Of a stretch of 64,000 nt of DNA, positions 46,790 to 55,241 are shown one piece after another. Position 1 is the first letter of the stretch; each line of letters opens with the position of its first letter. The notes beneath the pieces are model-generated. The model was not told the DNA's origin, searched no databases, and saw only the letters and a program-made list of their open reading frames with translations. Source of the stretch: Duganella sp. BJB480 (GTDB lineage: Bacteria > Pseudomonadota > Gammaproteobacteria > Burkholderiales > Burkholderiaceae_D); the NCBI GenBank assembly GCA_003416985.1, contig QVIN01000002.1, positions 682,001 through 746,000 of the forward strand, given 5' to 3'. A program made the translations under genes and the position numbers.

Positions 46790-47494
46790 TTATTCTTGGT
46801 TGGCGCGCACGGTGCGCTGCTCGATGCGTTTTTCCGGCGTGGCGTTGACCACGATGCGGTGCACGAAAATGCTCGGCAGGTGCACGGCGTCCGGGTCGAT
46901 CTCGCCGATTTCCACCAGCTGCTCGACTTCGACGATGGTGATCTTGCCGGCCATCGCGGCGTTCGGGTTGAAGTTGCGGGCGGTCTTGCGGAACACCAGG
47001 TTGCCGGCCTTGTCGGCCTTCCAGGCCTTGACCAGCGCCACGTCGGCCACCAGGCTGCGTTCCATCACGTACTGCTCGCCGTCGAATTCGCGGATTTCCT
47101 TGCCCTCGGCGACGATGGTGCCGACGCCGGTCTTGGTGAAGAAGGCCGGAATGCCGGCGCCGCCGGCGCGCAGCTTCTCGGCCAGCGTGCCCTGCGGCGT
47201 GAATTCCAGCTCCAGCTCGCCGGCCAGGTACTGGCGCGCGAACTCCTTGTTTTCACCCACGTAGGAGGCGATCATCTTCTTGATCTGCCGGGTTTCCAGC
47301 AGCTGGCCGAGGCCGAAGCCGTCCACGCCGGCGTTGTTGGAGATCGCGGTCAGGCCGGTGACGCCGGAATCGCGCAGCGCGGCGATCAGCGCCTCAGGGA
47401 TGCCGCACAGTCCGAACCCGCCGACGGCGATGGTTTGACCGTTTTGTACGACGCCGGCCAGCGCGGCGGCGGCGTCAGGATAGATCTTGTTCAT
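46790..47494 (-). CDS. scoA: 3-oxoacid CoA-transferase subunit A
   Basis: Alpha subunit (234 residues). The CoA-binding N-terminus has VGGFGLCGIPEALIAAL and SNNAGVDGFGLG; later FTPQGTLAEKLRAGGAGIPA and KADKAGNLVFRKTARNFNP are standard. It is the first gene of the scoAB operon, and a promoter with an internal 12-base palindrome lies immediately upstream. Confidence 0.93.
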   Translation of the reverse strand: MNKIYPDAAAALAGVVQNGQTIAVGGFGLCGIPEALIAALRDSGVTGLTAISNNAGVDGFGLGQLLETRQIKKMIASYVGENKEFARQYLAGELELEFTPQGTLAEKLRAGGAGIPAFFTKTGVGTIVAEGKEIREFDGEQYVMERSLVADVALVKAWKADKAGNLVFRKTARNFNPNAAMAGKITIVEVEQLVEIGEIDPDAVHLPSIFVHRIVVNATPEKRIEQRTVRANQE

Positions 47495-47505
47495 GGGTGT
47501 CCCTT

Positions 47506-47533
47506 ATCTTATTTGCTCAACACGTGTTGCTAA
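47506..47533 (-). promoter_or_regulatory. scoAB promoter with a palindromic operator
   Basis: On the minus strand TTAGCA (47528-47533), 16 bases, TAAGAT (47506-47511). The spacer contains the perfect palindrome CAACACGTGTTG (47518-47529). A direct repeat GTTGCTAA (47526-47533 and 47538-47545, period 12) lies beside it. The position suits a repressor or activator site. The divergent PAS-LuxR regulator at 47636 is the nearest candidate. Confidence 0.5.
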
Positions 47534-47635
47534 ATCCGTTGCTAACATTGTTAAATGCGCTAGCGACGAGGCGTCTCAGCATAGAATACGCACATCAAAA
47601 GCACAATACCGTAGAACTACCTGCCGCCCCCACAC

Positions 47636-48196
47636 ATGAACAACGCTCCGGTCATCGACTACGAATCCATTTTCCTGCACGCGCCGGTCGGCATGTGCAT
47701 CTCGGAAAACCGCGTCATCCAGTCCTGCAACGAGGCGCTGGCGGCGATGTTCGGCCACCCCCGCGAGCAGCTGCAGGGCCAGTCCTTCGTGGTGCTGTAT
47801 CCGACCATGGACGAGTTCCTGCGCACCGGCGACCGCATCATCCCCATCATGAACGCCAGGGGCCGCTATTCGGACGAGCGCATCATGCGCCGCGCGAACG
47901 GCGAACTGTTCTGGTGCCACGTCACCGGGCATTCGATGAAGGCGTCCGAGCCGCTGGGGCCCGGCATCTGGACCTTCGAGGACGTCAGCGAAAAGCGCCC
48001 GGTGACGGCCGAGCTGACGCCGCGCGAGCGGGAAATCGCCGCCCTGCTGGTCGAGGGCAAGACCAGCAAGACCATCGCCCGCCAGATCGACCTCAGCCCG
48101 CGCACGGTGGAAATGCACCGCGCCAAGCTGATGCGCAAATTCTCGGCCGCCACCTCGTCGGAACTGGTCCACAAGCTGGTCGGCCTGCAGCTCTGA
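47636..48196 (+). CDS. PAS-domain LuxR-family regulator
   Basis: Regulator of 186 residues: an N-terminal PAS sensor (about 8-118, IFLHAPVGMCISENRVIQS, then FGHPREQLQGQSF) and a C-terminal LuxR helix-turn-helix (LTPREREIAALLVEGKTSKT, then LSPRTVEMHRAKLMRKF). There is no receiver domain, so it senses a ligand directly through PAS. It is divergent from scoAB and ends one base before the stop of the SDR gene. It is likely to control one of its neighbours. Confidence 0.9.
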   Translation: MNNAPVIDYESIFLHAPVGMCISENRVIQSCNEALAAMFGHPREQLQGQSFVVLYPTMDEFLRTGDRIIPIMNARGRYSDERIMRRANGELFWCHVTGHSMKASEPLGPGIWTFEDVSEKRPVTAELTPREREIAALLVEGKTSKTIARQIDLSPRTVEMHRAKLMRKFSAATSSELVHKLVGLQL

Positions 48197-48973
48197 TTAC
48201 GTTGCCGTCATGCCGTCGTCGGCGGAAATAATCGCGCCGTTGATGAAGTTGGAGTCCTCCCCGGCCAGCAGCAACAGCAGCCCGTCCAGGTCCTCCGGCT
48301 TGCCGGGGCGCTTGCGCGGCAGCATGTTGATCAGCTTCTGCCCCTGCTCGCTGGCGAAGTATTCCTCGTTGATCTCGGTCGAGATGTAGCCGGGGCAGAT
48401 GGCGTTGGTGTTGATGCCGTACTTGCCCCACTCCACCGCCATGGCCTTGGTCATCTGCACCACGCCGGCCTTGCTCATGCAATACACGCCGATCTGCGGC
48501 ATCACCCGCAGCCCCGCCACCGAGGCGATGTTGATGATGCGGTGCTTCTTGGTCGGATCCCCCTTGGCGCGCGCGATCATGCGCTTGGCCGTCTGCTGGG
48601 CCACGAAGAAGGCGCCGCGCAGGTTGGTGTCCATGACGAAGGCGTAATCCTCCGGCGTCACGTCGACCAGCCGCTGGGTGGTCGACACGCCCGAGTTGTT
48701 GACCAGGATGTCGATCGGCCCGGCCTCGGTCTCGGCATGGGCGATGGCCGACTTGATGCTGGCGTAGTCGGTCACGTCCAGGCTGACCACATGGGCGGCG
48801 CCGCCGTCCGCCTCGATTTCGGCGCGCAGCTCCTTCAGGCGCTCGGTGCGGCGCGAGGCCAGCACCACCTGGGCGCCGGCCTGGGCCAGCACTTTGGCAA
48901 ACCGGGCTCCGAGACCGCTGGAGGCGCCGGTGATCAGCGCAATTTTTCCCTCAAAGTTGACTTCTATGCCCAC
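48197..48973 (-). CDS. short-chain dehydrogenase/reductase
   Basis: NAD(P)-dependent SDR of 258 residues: LITGASSGLGARFAK, VNNSGVSTTQRLV, the Ser in IINIASVAG, and Tyr/Lys in YCMSKAGV. The family member is often annotated as an SDR of 3-oxoacyl reduction or of phytoene/phenol pathways, but no substrate motif allows a choice. It is convergent with the PAS-LuxR gene and divergent from ETF-QO, with which it shares a 204-base control region. Confidence 0.9.
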   Translation of the reverse strand: MGIEVNFEGKIALITGASSGLGARFAKVLAQAGAQVVLASRRTERLKELRAEIEADGGAAHVVSLDVTDYASIKSAIAHAETEAGPIDILVNNSGVSTTQRLVDVTPEDYAFVMDTNLRGAFFVAQQTAKRMIARAKGDPTKKHRIINIASVAGLRVMPQIGVYCMSKAGVVQMTKAMAVEWGKYGINTNAICPGYISTEINEEYFASEQGQKLINMLPRKRPGKPEDLDGLLLLLAGEDSNFINGAIISADDGMTAT

Positions 48974-49055
48974 GAGCTACTCCTAGTATTTGGTAATGGT
49001 GATGAATTTCCGACAGCGTAGACTGTCGAATCGTTATGATTACACAAATCGCCAG

Positions 49056-49077
49056 TATTAGATTGCAGTGTCTAATA
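49056..49077. promoter_or_regulatory. inverted repeat in the SDR / ETF-QO control region
   Basis: TATTAGA (49056-49062) and TCTAATA (49071-49077) are perfect 7-base arms with an 8-base spacer, 83 bases before the SDR start and 101 bases before ETF-QO. The geometry suits a dimeric repressor. A smaller hairpin AAGCAC-ACTC-GTGCTT lies at about 49122-49137. Confidence 0.5.
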
Positions 49078-49177
49078 ATGTCCCTCAAAATGGCGCCCAC
49101 ATTGCAATCCGGACGAAAAAGAAGCACACTCGTGCTTAAATTTTCCTCCACCCATTTGACCACTATAAGAACAGACC

Positions 49178-50854
49178 ATGACACAGCCACAAAATCTAGT
49201 AGAACAGTACGGCCCGCGCGATGCGATGGAGTATGACGTCGTGATCGTCGGCGGCGGCCCTGCGGGCTTGTCGGCGGCCATCAAGATCAAGCAGCTGGCC
49301 GCCGAAAAAGGCCAGGAAGTGTCGGTCGTCGTGCTGGAAAAAGGCGGCGAGCTGGGCGCCCACATCCTGTCCGGCGCCGTGATGGACCCGAAGGCGCTGA
49401 CCGAACTGATCCCCGACTGGAAGGAAAAAGGCGCGCCGCTGAACACCGCCGTCACCGAGGACCGCGTGCTGTTCCTGACCGAAACCAAGGCCATCAAGAC
49501 CCCGAACTTCCTGCTGCCGGCCTGCTTCGAGAACCATGGCAACTACGTGATTTCGCTGGGTAACGTGGTGCGCTGGCTGGGCCAGCAGGCAGAGGCGCTG
49601 GGCGTGGAGATCTTCCCCGGCTTCCCCGCCGCCGAGATCCTGTACAACGACGACGGCTCGGTCAAGGGCGTGGCGACCGGCAACATGGGCGTCAAGCGCG
49701 ACGGCGAGGCCGGTTCGGACTTCCAGCTGGGCATGGAATTGCACGGCAAGTACACGCTGTTCGCCGAAGGCGCGCGCGGCCACCTGGGCAAGCAGTTGAT
49801 GACCAAGTACGACCTGAACAAGGGCAAGGACCCGCAATCGTACGGCATCGGCATCAAGGAACTGTGGGAAATCGACCCGGCCAAGCACCAGCCGGGCCTG
49901 GTGGTGCACACCACCGGCTGGCCGCTCGACAGCAAGACCTACGGCGGCTCCTTCCTGTACCACCTGGAAAACAACCAGGTCATGGTCGGCTACGTGGTCG
50001 GCCTGAACTACGAGAACCCCTACCTGTCGCCGTACGAGGAATTCCAGCGCTACAAGACCCACCCGGCCATCAAGACCTTCTTCGAAGGCGGCAAGCGCAT
50101 TTCCTACGGCGCCCGCGCGATCACGGCCGGCGGCCTGCAGTCGCTGCCCAAGCTGGTGTTCCCGGGCGGCGCGCTGATCGGCTGCGACGCCGGCTTCCTC
50201 AACATGAGCCGCATCAAGGGCAGCCACGCCGCCATCAAGTCCGGCATGCTGGCCGCCGAATCCGTGTTCGAGGCGCTGGGCGCCAGCCGCCAGCACGACG
50301 AGCTGGCCTCCTACCCGGTCGCGTTCGAGAAATCCTGGCTGCACGAGGAACTGCACGTGGCGCGCAACGTCAAGCCTTGGCTGAACAAGGGCCTGTACCT
50401 GGGCTCGCTGATGACCGGCATCGACCAACTGGTGTTCCGCGGCAAGGCGCCGTGGACGCTGCACCACACCCACGCCGACCACGAATGCCTGAAGCCGGCC
50501 TCGCAGTGCACGCCGATCAGCTATCCCAAGCCGGACGGCAAGCTGACCTTCGACCGCCTGTCGTCGGTGTTCATCTCCAACACCAACCACGCCGAAGACC
50601 AGCCGATCCACCTGACCCTGAAGAACCCGAGCGTGCCGGTGGACGTCAACCTGGCCCAGTACGCGGGTCCGGAGGCGCGCTACTGCCCGGCCGGCGTGTA
50701 TGAATTCGTCAAGACCGACGAGGGCGCGGACCGCCTGCAGATCAACGCCCAGAACTGCGTGCACTGCAAAACCTGCGATATCAAGGATCCGACCCAGAAC
50801 ATCGTCTGGATAACGCCGGAAGGCGGCGGCGGCCCGAACTATCCGAACATGTAA
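49178..50854 (+). CDS. electron transfer flavoprotein-ubiquinone oxidoreductase
   Basis: Membrane-associated FAD and 4Fe-4S enzyme of 558 residues that passes electrons from ETF (reduced by acyl-CoA and other dehydrogenases) to ubiquinone. The FAD motif is VVIVGGGPAGLSAAI, the middle has the ubiquinone and membrane-surface region (YGARAITAGGLQSLPKLVFP), and the C-terminus has the ferredoxin-like cluster: RYCPAGVYEF and NCVHCKTCDIKDP with all four Cys. The first Met is used; Met17 is also possible. It is monocistronic, with a weak terminator behind. Confidence 0.96.
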   Translation: MTQPQNLVEQYGPRDAMEYDVVIVGGGPAGLSAAIKIKQLAAEKGQEVSVVVLEKGGELGAHILSGAVMDPKALTELIPDWKEKGAPLNTAVTEDRVLFLTETKAIKTPNFLLPACFENHGNYVISLGNVVRWLGQQAEALGVEIFPGFPAAEILYNDDGSVKGVATGNMGVKRDGEAGSDFQLGMELHGKYTLFAEGARGHLGKQLMTKYDLNKGKDPQSYGIGIKELWEIDPAKHQPGLVVHTTGWPLDSKTYGGSFLYHLENNQVMVGYVVGLNYENPYLSPYEEFQRYKTHPAIKTFFEGGKRISYGARAITAGGLQSLPKLVFPGGALIGCDAGFLNMSRIKGSHAAIKSGMLAAESVFEALGASRQHDELASYPVAFEKSWLHEELHVARNVKPWLNKGLYLGSLMTGIDQLVFRGKAPWTLHHTHADHECLKPASQCTPISYPKPDGKLTFDRLSSVFISNTNHAEDQPIHLTLKNPSVPVDVNLAQYAGPEARYCPAGVYEFVKTDEGADRLQINAQNCVHCKTCDIKDPTQNIVWITPEGGGGPNYPNM

Positions 50855-50875
50855 GCCAAAAAAGCAACAATGCTG

Positions 50876-50908
50876 AAGCGGCGCGTCCTTGGTGGCGCGC
50901 TGTTTTTT
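50876..50908 (+). terminator. probable terminator after ETF-QO
   Basis: AAGCGGCGCG pairs, with one bulge, with CGCGCT, followed by GTTTTTT (50901-50908). The stem is short, but the T-run is clear. Confidence 0.5.
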
Positions 50909-50940
50909 ATTCCGGGAACGATTTATTGCACCTCCCCCGG

Positions 50941-50967
50941 CAAAACCGTCTCATAATCGAACGATGG
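50941..50967 (+). promoter_or_regulatory. candidate sigma-28 type promoter of flagellin
   Basis: CAAA, 15 bases, then AACGATGG resembles the flagellar sigma-28 pattern TAAA-N15-GCCGATAA (core CGAT and three of four -35 bases). The resulting leader would be about 160 bases. Other elements in the 280-base gap are not convincing, so this is a tentative call. Confidence 0.35.
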
Positions 50968-51134
50968 AGGGCCGGCGCCGCAGGCCGCAACCGCGCGAAT
51001 TCACCCTTCATGGAAAAATATTTTAGAAATTTCCACGAAGCATTTAATGTCCTTCCAGATACGGTCGTCTTGTACTTGGGAGAGCACAAAGGATCCGTTG
51101 CTCCGAACTGAATCCACCTACCAGGAGTTATTTC

Positions 51135-52043
51135 ATGCTGAGCCTTCACACTAACGCTGCGGCCCTTTCCGCACAGAACTCGATCTCCCGCACCCAGATG
51201 TCCCTGTCGACTTCGCAGACCCGCCTGAGCACCGGTTTCCGTGTCAATTCGGCCATGGACGATGCTGCCGGCCTGCAGATTGCAACCCGTCTGAAAGCAC
51301 AATCGAGCGGTATGGCCATGGCCATGCGCAACACCCAGAACTCGATCTCGATGCTGCAAACCGCCGAAGGCGCGTTTGACGAAGTCACCACCATGCTGAC
51401 CCGCATGAAAGATCTGGCCACCCAGGCAGCCGATGCCTCGTCGACCGCAAAAGACCAGGCTGCTCTGCAGTCCGAGTTCGACGCGCTGGGTAGCGAACTG
51501 AACAACGTAATGAAAAACACCACCTTCGGCGGCGCCAAGCTGATGGACGGCGGCACCCTGTCGGCCTCGATGACCTTCCAGATCGGCGCCACCAAGGCTG
51601 AAACCATGTCGATCGACCTGTCGGCCGCCATGACCACCCTGACCGGCGCAGGCGGCCTGGGCGGTGTTTCGGCACGTTACGCAGCAGGCGGCGCGGCCGT
51701 CGGCTCCGAAATCTCCGACGGCACCGACGGTACCGCATCGGCCAGCAACGCCGCCGGCCAGACCGCAGCGAACGCCACCATCGACACCATCAGCACCGCC
51801 ATCGACCTGGTCGGCGGCGTGCGTTCGTCGCTGGGTGCGGCCGCCAACCGTCTGGACCACGTGTACAACAACCTGTCGAACATTTCGACCAACACCAAAG
51901 CTGCAACTGGCCGTATCATGGACACCGACTTCGCTTCGGAATCGTCGAACATGACCTCCAGCCAGATGCTGCTGCAGGCCGGCACCGCCATGCTGAAGCA
52001 GTCGAACAGCACGTCGTCCCTGGTTATGTCCTTGCTGCAGTAA
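51135..52043 (+). CDS. flagellin, lateral type
   Basis: Filament protein of 302 residues. The conserved N-terminal D0/D1 (SLHTNAAALSAQNSISRTQ, then RLSTGFRVNSAMDDAAGLQ) and C-terminal D1/D0 (GAAANRLDHVYNNLS, ending STSSLVMSLLQ) flank a short, Ala/Gly/Thr-rich variable centre (about 145-200). The end SLLQ and the length around 300 fit the single-type flagellins of lateral systems. AGGAG is found upstream (51122-51126). A strong terminator makes it monocistronic. It opens the flagellar locus of this window. Confidence 0.93.
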   Translation: MLSLHTNAAALSAQNSISRTQMSLSTSQTRLSTGFRVNSAMDDAAGLQIATRLKAQSSGMAMAMRNTQNSISMLQTAEGAFDEVTTMLTRMKDLATQAADASSTAKDQAALQSEFDALGSELNNVMKNTTFGGAKLMDGGTLSASMTFQIGATKAETMSIDLSAAMTTLTGAGGLGGVSARYAAGGAAVGSEISDGTDGTASASNAAGQTAANATIDTISTAIDLVGGVRSSLGAAANRLDHVYNNLSNISTNTKAATGRIMDTDFASESSNMTSSQMLLQAGTAMLKQSNSTSSLVMSLLQ

Positions 52044-52086
52044 TCGTAGCGCCTTCCTGACCTGCTCGCGGGTCGGGAACACAAGG

Positions 52087-52118
52087 AGCCAACCGGAAGT
52101 TCGGTTGGCTTTTTTTTC
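52087..52118 (+). terminator. intrinsic terminator after flagellin
   Basis: AGCCAACCG (52087-52095) pairs with CGGTTGGCT (52102-52110), followed by a run of eight T. It is a very strong structure, 44 bases after the stop codon. Confidence 0.95.
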
Positions 52119-52144
52119 ACCGGTTTTTTTCGAGAGCGAGCCTG

Positions 52145-53086
52145 ATGGCTTTAGACCGCATCGGACCCACAACGCGCCCGCTGGGCATCCCGGACCGGCA
52201 GTCCACGCAGCCGGGACCGGTCGCGCGCGCGCCCGGCGCCACGCCGCTGGACGCCGACTATCCGGTCGGCCCGCTGGCGCCCGATGGTCCCGGCGCGGTC
52301 GGCGTGCTGCTCGACGGCCCCGAGGGCCTGCCGCTGCCGCAATCCGGCGTCGAGGCGCTGGCGGCCGAGGTGCCGAACGCCGGCGATCCGGCCGCGATGC
52401 GCCCCAATCAAGTCTTTTTATCGCGCCAGCTGGTCTGGCAGCCGCCCGACACCCAGATGATGGCCGCCTCGTGGCAAGTCATGGTGCGGACCTACGCCGA
52501 ACAGCGCGCCGCCTGGCTGGAACAGGCCACCGGCCAGCACATGCCGTCCAGCCTGTTCATGGCCGACCACACGCCGGCCGCCATGCGCGAGGGCCGCCCC
52601 GGCCTGCCGCTGGTGACCGAGATGGAACCGTGGCGCTTCGCCGTCTACGCCTGGGGCGCCGAGCGCCTGGTGCTGAAGGTGATCGTCAAGGAGGACGAGG
52701 AGCAGGACCGCAGCAACCGCCGCCGCCGCGCGCGCGTGGCGCTGCGGCTGGAATTGATGCTGCCCGGCGTGGGCCGGGTGGTGATCCAGATGGAACCGGC
52801 CACCGGCAACGGCGTGGCGCTGGAGGTGGGCGCGGCCCAGACCTCGGCCATGCAGCACATGCGCGAAATGCTGCCGCAGCTGGCGGCCACCGTCAGCCGC
52901 TGCGGCCTGACGATACTGCGCTGCCGCCTGCGGCGCGAGCTGCCAGTCATCAGCGGCGAACACACCCACCCCACCCGCGCCCACACGGCGGCGCTCACGC
53001 AAGCCATCTTCAAGGCCATGGCGGAACTGGCGGTGCTGCTGTCGCAGCCGCTGCCGCCGGACGACCTGCTGTCCGAATCCGCCTGA
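52145..53086 (+). CDS. FliK-like (hook-length control) C-terminal-domain protein, tentative
   Basis: The 313-residue protein has a Pro/Gly-rich N-terminus and a structured C-terminal half. The segment LRLELMLPGVGRVVIQM, then ALEVGAAQTSAMQHMREMLP, then LAATVSRCGLTILRCRL resembles the FliK C-terminal domain that contacts FlhB. Similarity is at pattern level only, and the molecule is shorter than most FliK proteins. Its place between flagellin and flhA supports a flagellar role. It starts after GAGAGCGAG and converges on the flhA gene. Confidence 0.5.
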   Translation: MALDRIGPTTRPLGIPDRQSTQPGPVARAPGATPLDADYPVGPLAPDGPGAVGVLLDGPEGLPLPQSGVEALAAEVPNAGDPAAMRPNQVFLSRQLVWQPPDTQMMAASWQVMVRTYAEQRAAWLEQATGQHMPSSLFMADHTPAAMREGRPGLPLVTEMEPWRFAVYAWGAERLVLKVIVKEDEEQDRSNRRRRARVALRLELMLPGVGRVVIQMEPATGNGVALEVGAAQTSAMQHMREMLPQLAATVSRCGLTILRCRLRRELPVISGEHTHPTRAHTAALTQAIFKAMAELAVLLSQPLPPDDLLSESA

Positions 53087-53097
53087 GCGTCAACGCA

Positions 53098-53133
53098 TAA
53101 AAAATGCCGCCCGGTCCGTGGACGGGGCGGCAT
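53098..53133 (-). terminator. terminator of the flhA operon, between convergent genes
   Basis: ATGCCGCCC (53104-53112) pairs with GGGCGGCAT (53125-53133). On the minus strand a T6 run follows the stem. It lies 20 bases after the flhA stop. Confidence 0.85.
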
Positions 53134-53153
53134 CGTGCCGGGCGCGGCCGGGA

Positions 53154-55241
53154 TCAGCCGACCGTGCCAATGATGCTGACCTCGCGGTTTTCCGGGATCT
53201 CGTTGTAGGACAGCACGTGCAGGCCGGGCGCGAACAGCCGCGCGTAGCGCGCCAGCAGCGGACGGATCTGCGGCAGCACCAGCAGCAGCGGCGGCGTGGC
53301 CTGCTGCTTCATCTGCTCGCGCGCCACCGGCATGTTGACCTGCAGCTGGGCCAGCAGGTGCGGATCGATCGGATAGTTGTCCAGCACCACCTTGCCACTC
53401 TGGCGCGCCTGGTTCAGCGAACCGAGCAGCATGTTCTCCAGGTCGCCGCCCAGGTTGAAGGCCTGCATCTCGGTCCTCTGCCCGAACAGGCCGGTGACGA
53501 TCTGGCGCCGCAGCGCGCAGCGCACCTCGGCCGCCAACAGGATCGGGTCCTTGGTGGTCTCGGAGCTGTCGACCAGCGTGGTGGCGATCGGCACGATGTC
53601 CTTGAGCGACACATTCTCCGCCAGCAGCACGCGGAACACGCGCAGCATCTGCGTGTGCGTCAGCGCCTTGTCCAGCGAGGCGGCCAGCTTGGGCGACAGC
53701 GCCGACAAGCGGTCCATCAGCGCCGGCACGTCCTCGTGGCGGAACAGCTCGGGCAGGTATTCGCGGATCAGCTTGGACAGGTGGGTGGCGATCGCGCTCG
53801 GCGCCTCCACCACCTGGTAGCCCAGGCCCAGCGCGTTGGCCTTCTCGCTGGTCTCGATCCAGGTCACCGGCATGCCGTAGGCCGGCTCGATGCCGGGGAT
53901 GCCGTCGATCTGACCATAGACGTTGGGCGACGGGATCGCCATCAGGCGGTCGGCGAACACCTCGGCCTGGGCCACCACGCTGCCCGACAACATCACCGAA
54001 TACTGCGAGGGCTTCAGGCCCAGGTCGTCACGCACGACGATCGGCGGCAGCAGCAGGCCCATCGCTTCGGACAGGCTCTGGCGCACGCCCTTGACGCGCT
54101 TGGTCAGCGGCTCGCCATGGGCCTTGTCGATCAGGCTGACCAGCTTGTAGCCCAGCGCCACCTGCAGCTGCTGCACGGCCGGCAGGCTGTGCCAGTCGAG
54201 CTCGGGCGCGCGGTCGTCGCGCAGCGCCGCCTCGATGGCGTCGAGGTTGCTGGTGTCGGGCGCCTTGACCCGCTGCATCAGCCGCCAGCCGACATAGGCC
54301 AGCACCAGCGCGAACGGGACGAACATCGGCCACGGCATGCCCGGCACCATCGCCAGGATCAGCAGCATGCCCGAGGCGCTCAGCATCACCTGCGGCGAGG
54401 CCAGCAACTGGCCGCCGACCTGCTGCTCGAAGTCGCCGGAGTCGGAGATGCGGGTCACCAGGATCGCGGCCGCGGCCGACAGCAGCAGCGCCGGGATCTG
54501 CGCCACCAGGCCGTCACCGATGGTCAGCAGCGCGTACTGGCGGAAGGCGTCGCCGAAGGACATGTCCTGCATCAGCGCGCCGATGGCCACGCCGCCGACC
54601 ATGTTGATGATCAGGATCAGGATGCTGGCGACGGCGTCGCCGCGCACGAACTTGGAGGCGCCGTCCATGGCGCCGTAGAAGTCGGCCTCGGCCGCCACGT
54701 CGAGGCGGCGGGCCTGGGCTTTTTCCTGGTTGATCAGGCCGGCGTTGAGGTCGGCGTCGATCGCCATCTGCTTGCCGGGCAAGGCGTCCAGCGTGAAGCG
54801 CGCCGACACCTCGGAGATGCGCTCGGCGCCCTTGGTCACCACCATGAAGTTGATGATCATCAGGATCACGAACACGACGATACCAACGACATAATTGCCG
54901 CCGATGACGACCTTGCCGAAGGCCTCGATCACCTGGCCGGCCGCGGCCGTGCCCTCATGGCCGTGCAGCAGCACCACCCGGGTCGAGGCCACGTTCAGCG
55001 TCAAGCGCATCATGGTGGTGGCCAGGATCACCGTCGGGAACACCGAGAAGTCCAGCGGCCGGCGGGCCGAGACCGACACCAGGATCACGATCAGCGCCAG
55101 CACGATATTGAACGTGAACATCACGTCCAGCAATATCGGCGGCAACGGCAGGATGATCATCGCCAGGATCACCAGCAGGAATGCCGGCGTGGCGAACTTG
55201 TGGCGACGCGCTTCTGCGACCAGCCTGTTCAAAAAATTCAT
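53154..55241 (-). CDS. flhA: flagellar export protein FlhA
   Basis: Central export-gate protein of the flagellar type III apparatus, 695 residues. The N-terminal about 310 residues have eight membrane helices with the FHIPEP signature region (ARFTLDALPGKQMAIDADLN). A linker and a large cytoplasmic domain that binds chaperone-substrate complexes and FliJ follow. Its ATG overlaps the flhB stop by four bases. It is the last gene of the minus-strand flhB-flhA end of the operon fliM-N-P-Q-R-flhB-flhA. Confidence 0.96.
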   Translation of the reverse strand: MNFLNRLVAEARRHKFATPAFLLVILAMIILPLPPILLDVMFTFNIVLALIVILVSVSARRPLDFSVFPTVILATTMMRLTLNVASTRVVLLHGHEGTAAAGQVIEAFGKVVIGGNYVVGIVVFVILMIINFMVVTKGAERISEVSARFTLDALPGKQMAIDADLNAGLINQEKAQARRLDVAAEADFYGAMDGASKFVRGDAVASILILIINMVGGVAIGALMQDMSFGDAFRQYALLTIGDGLVAQIPALLLSAAAAILVTRISDSGDFEQQVGGQLLASPQVMLSASGMLLILAMVPGMPWPMFVPFALVLAYVGWRLMQRVKAPDTSNLDAIEAALRDDRAPELDWHSLPAVQQLQVALGYKLVSLIDKAHGEPLTKRVKGVRQSLSEAMGLLLPPIVVRDDLGLKPSQYSVMLSGSVVAQAEVFADRLMAIPSPNVYGQIDGIPGIEPAYGMPVTWIETSEKANALGLGYQVVEAPSAIATHLSKLIREYLPELFRHEDVPALMDRLSALSPKLAASLDKALTHTQMLRVFRVLLAENVSLKDIVPIATTLVDSSETTKDPILLAAEVRCALRRQIVTGLFGQRTEMQAFNLGGDLENMLLGSLNQARQSGKVVLDNYPIDPHLLAQLQVNMPVAREQMKQQATPPLLLVLPQIRPLLARYARLFAPGLHVLSYNEIPENREVSIIGTVG

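Noticed and set aside
50910..50932. GGGAACGATTTATTGCA as a sigma-54 site for flagellin
   Set aside because: The distance between GG and GC is 13 or 14 bases rather than 12, and no TGGCAC core is present.
50926..51111. 61-codon TTG-started frame in the flagellin leader
   Set aside because: No ribosome-binding site, it starts inside the terminator/promoter region and has no recognisable features. The stretch is better explained as untranslated leader.
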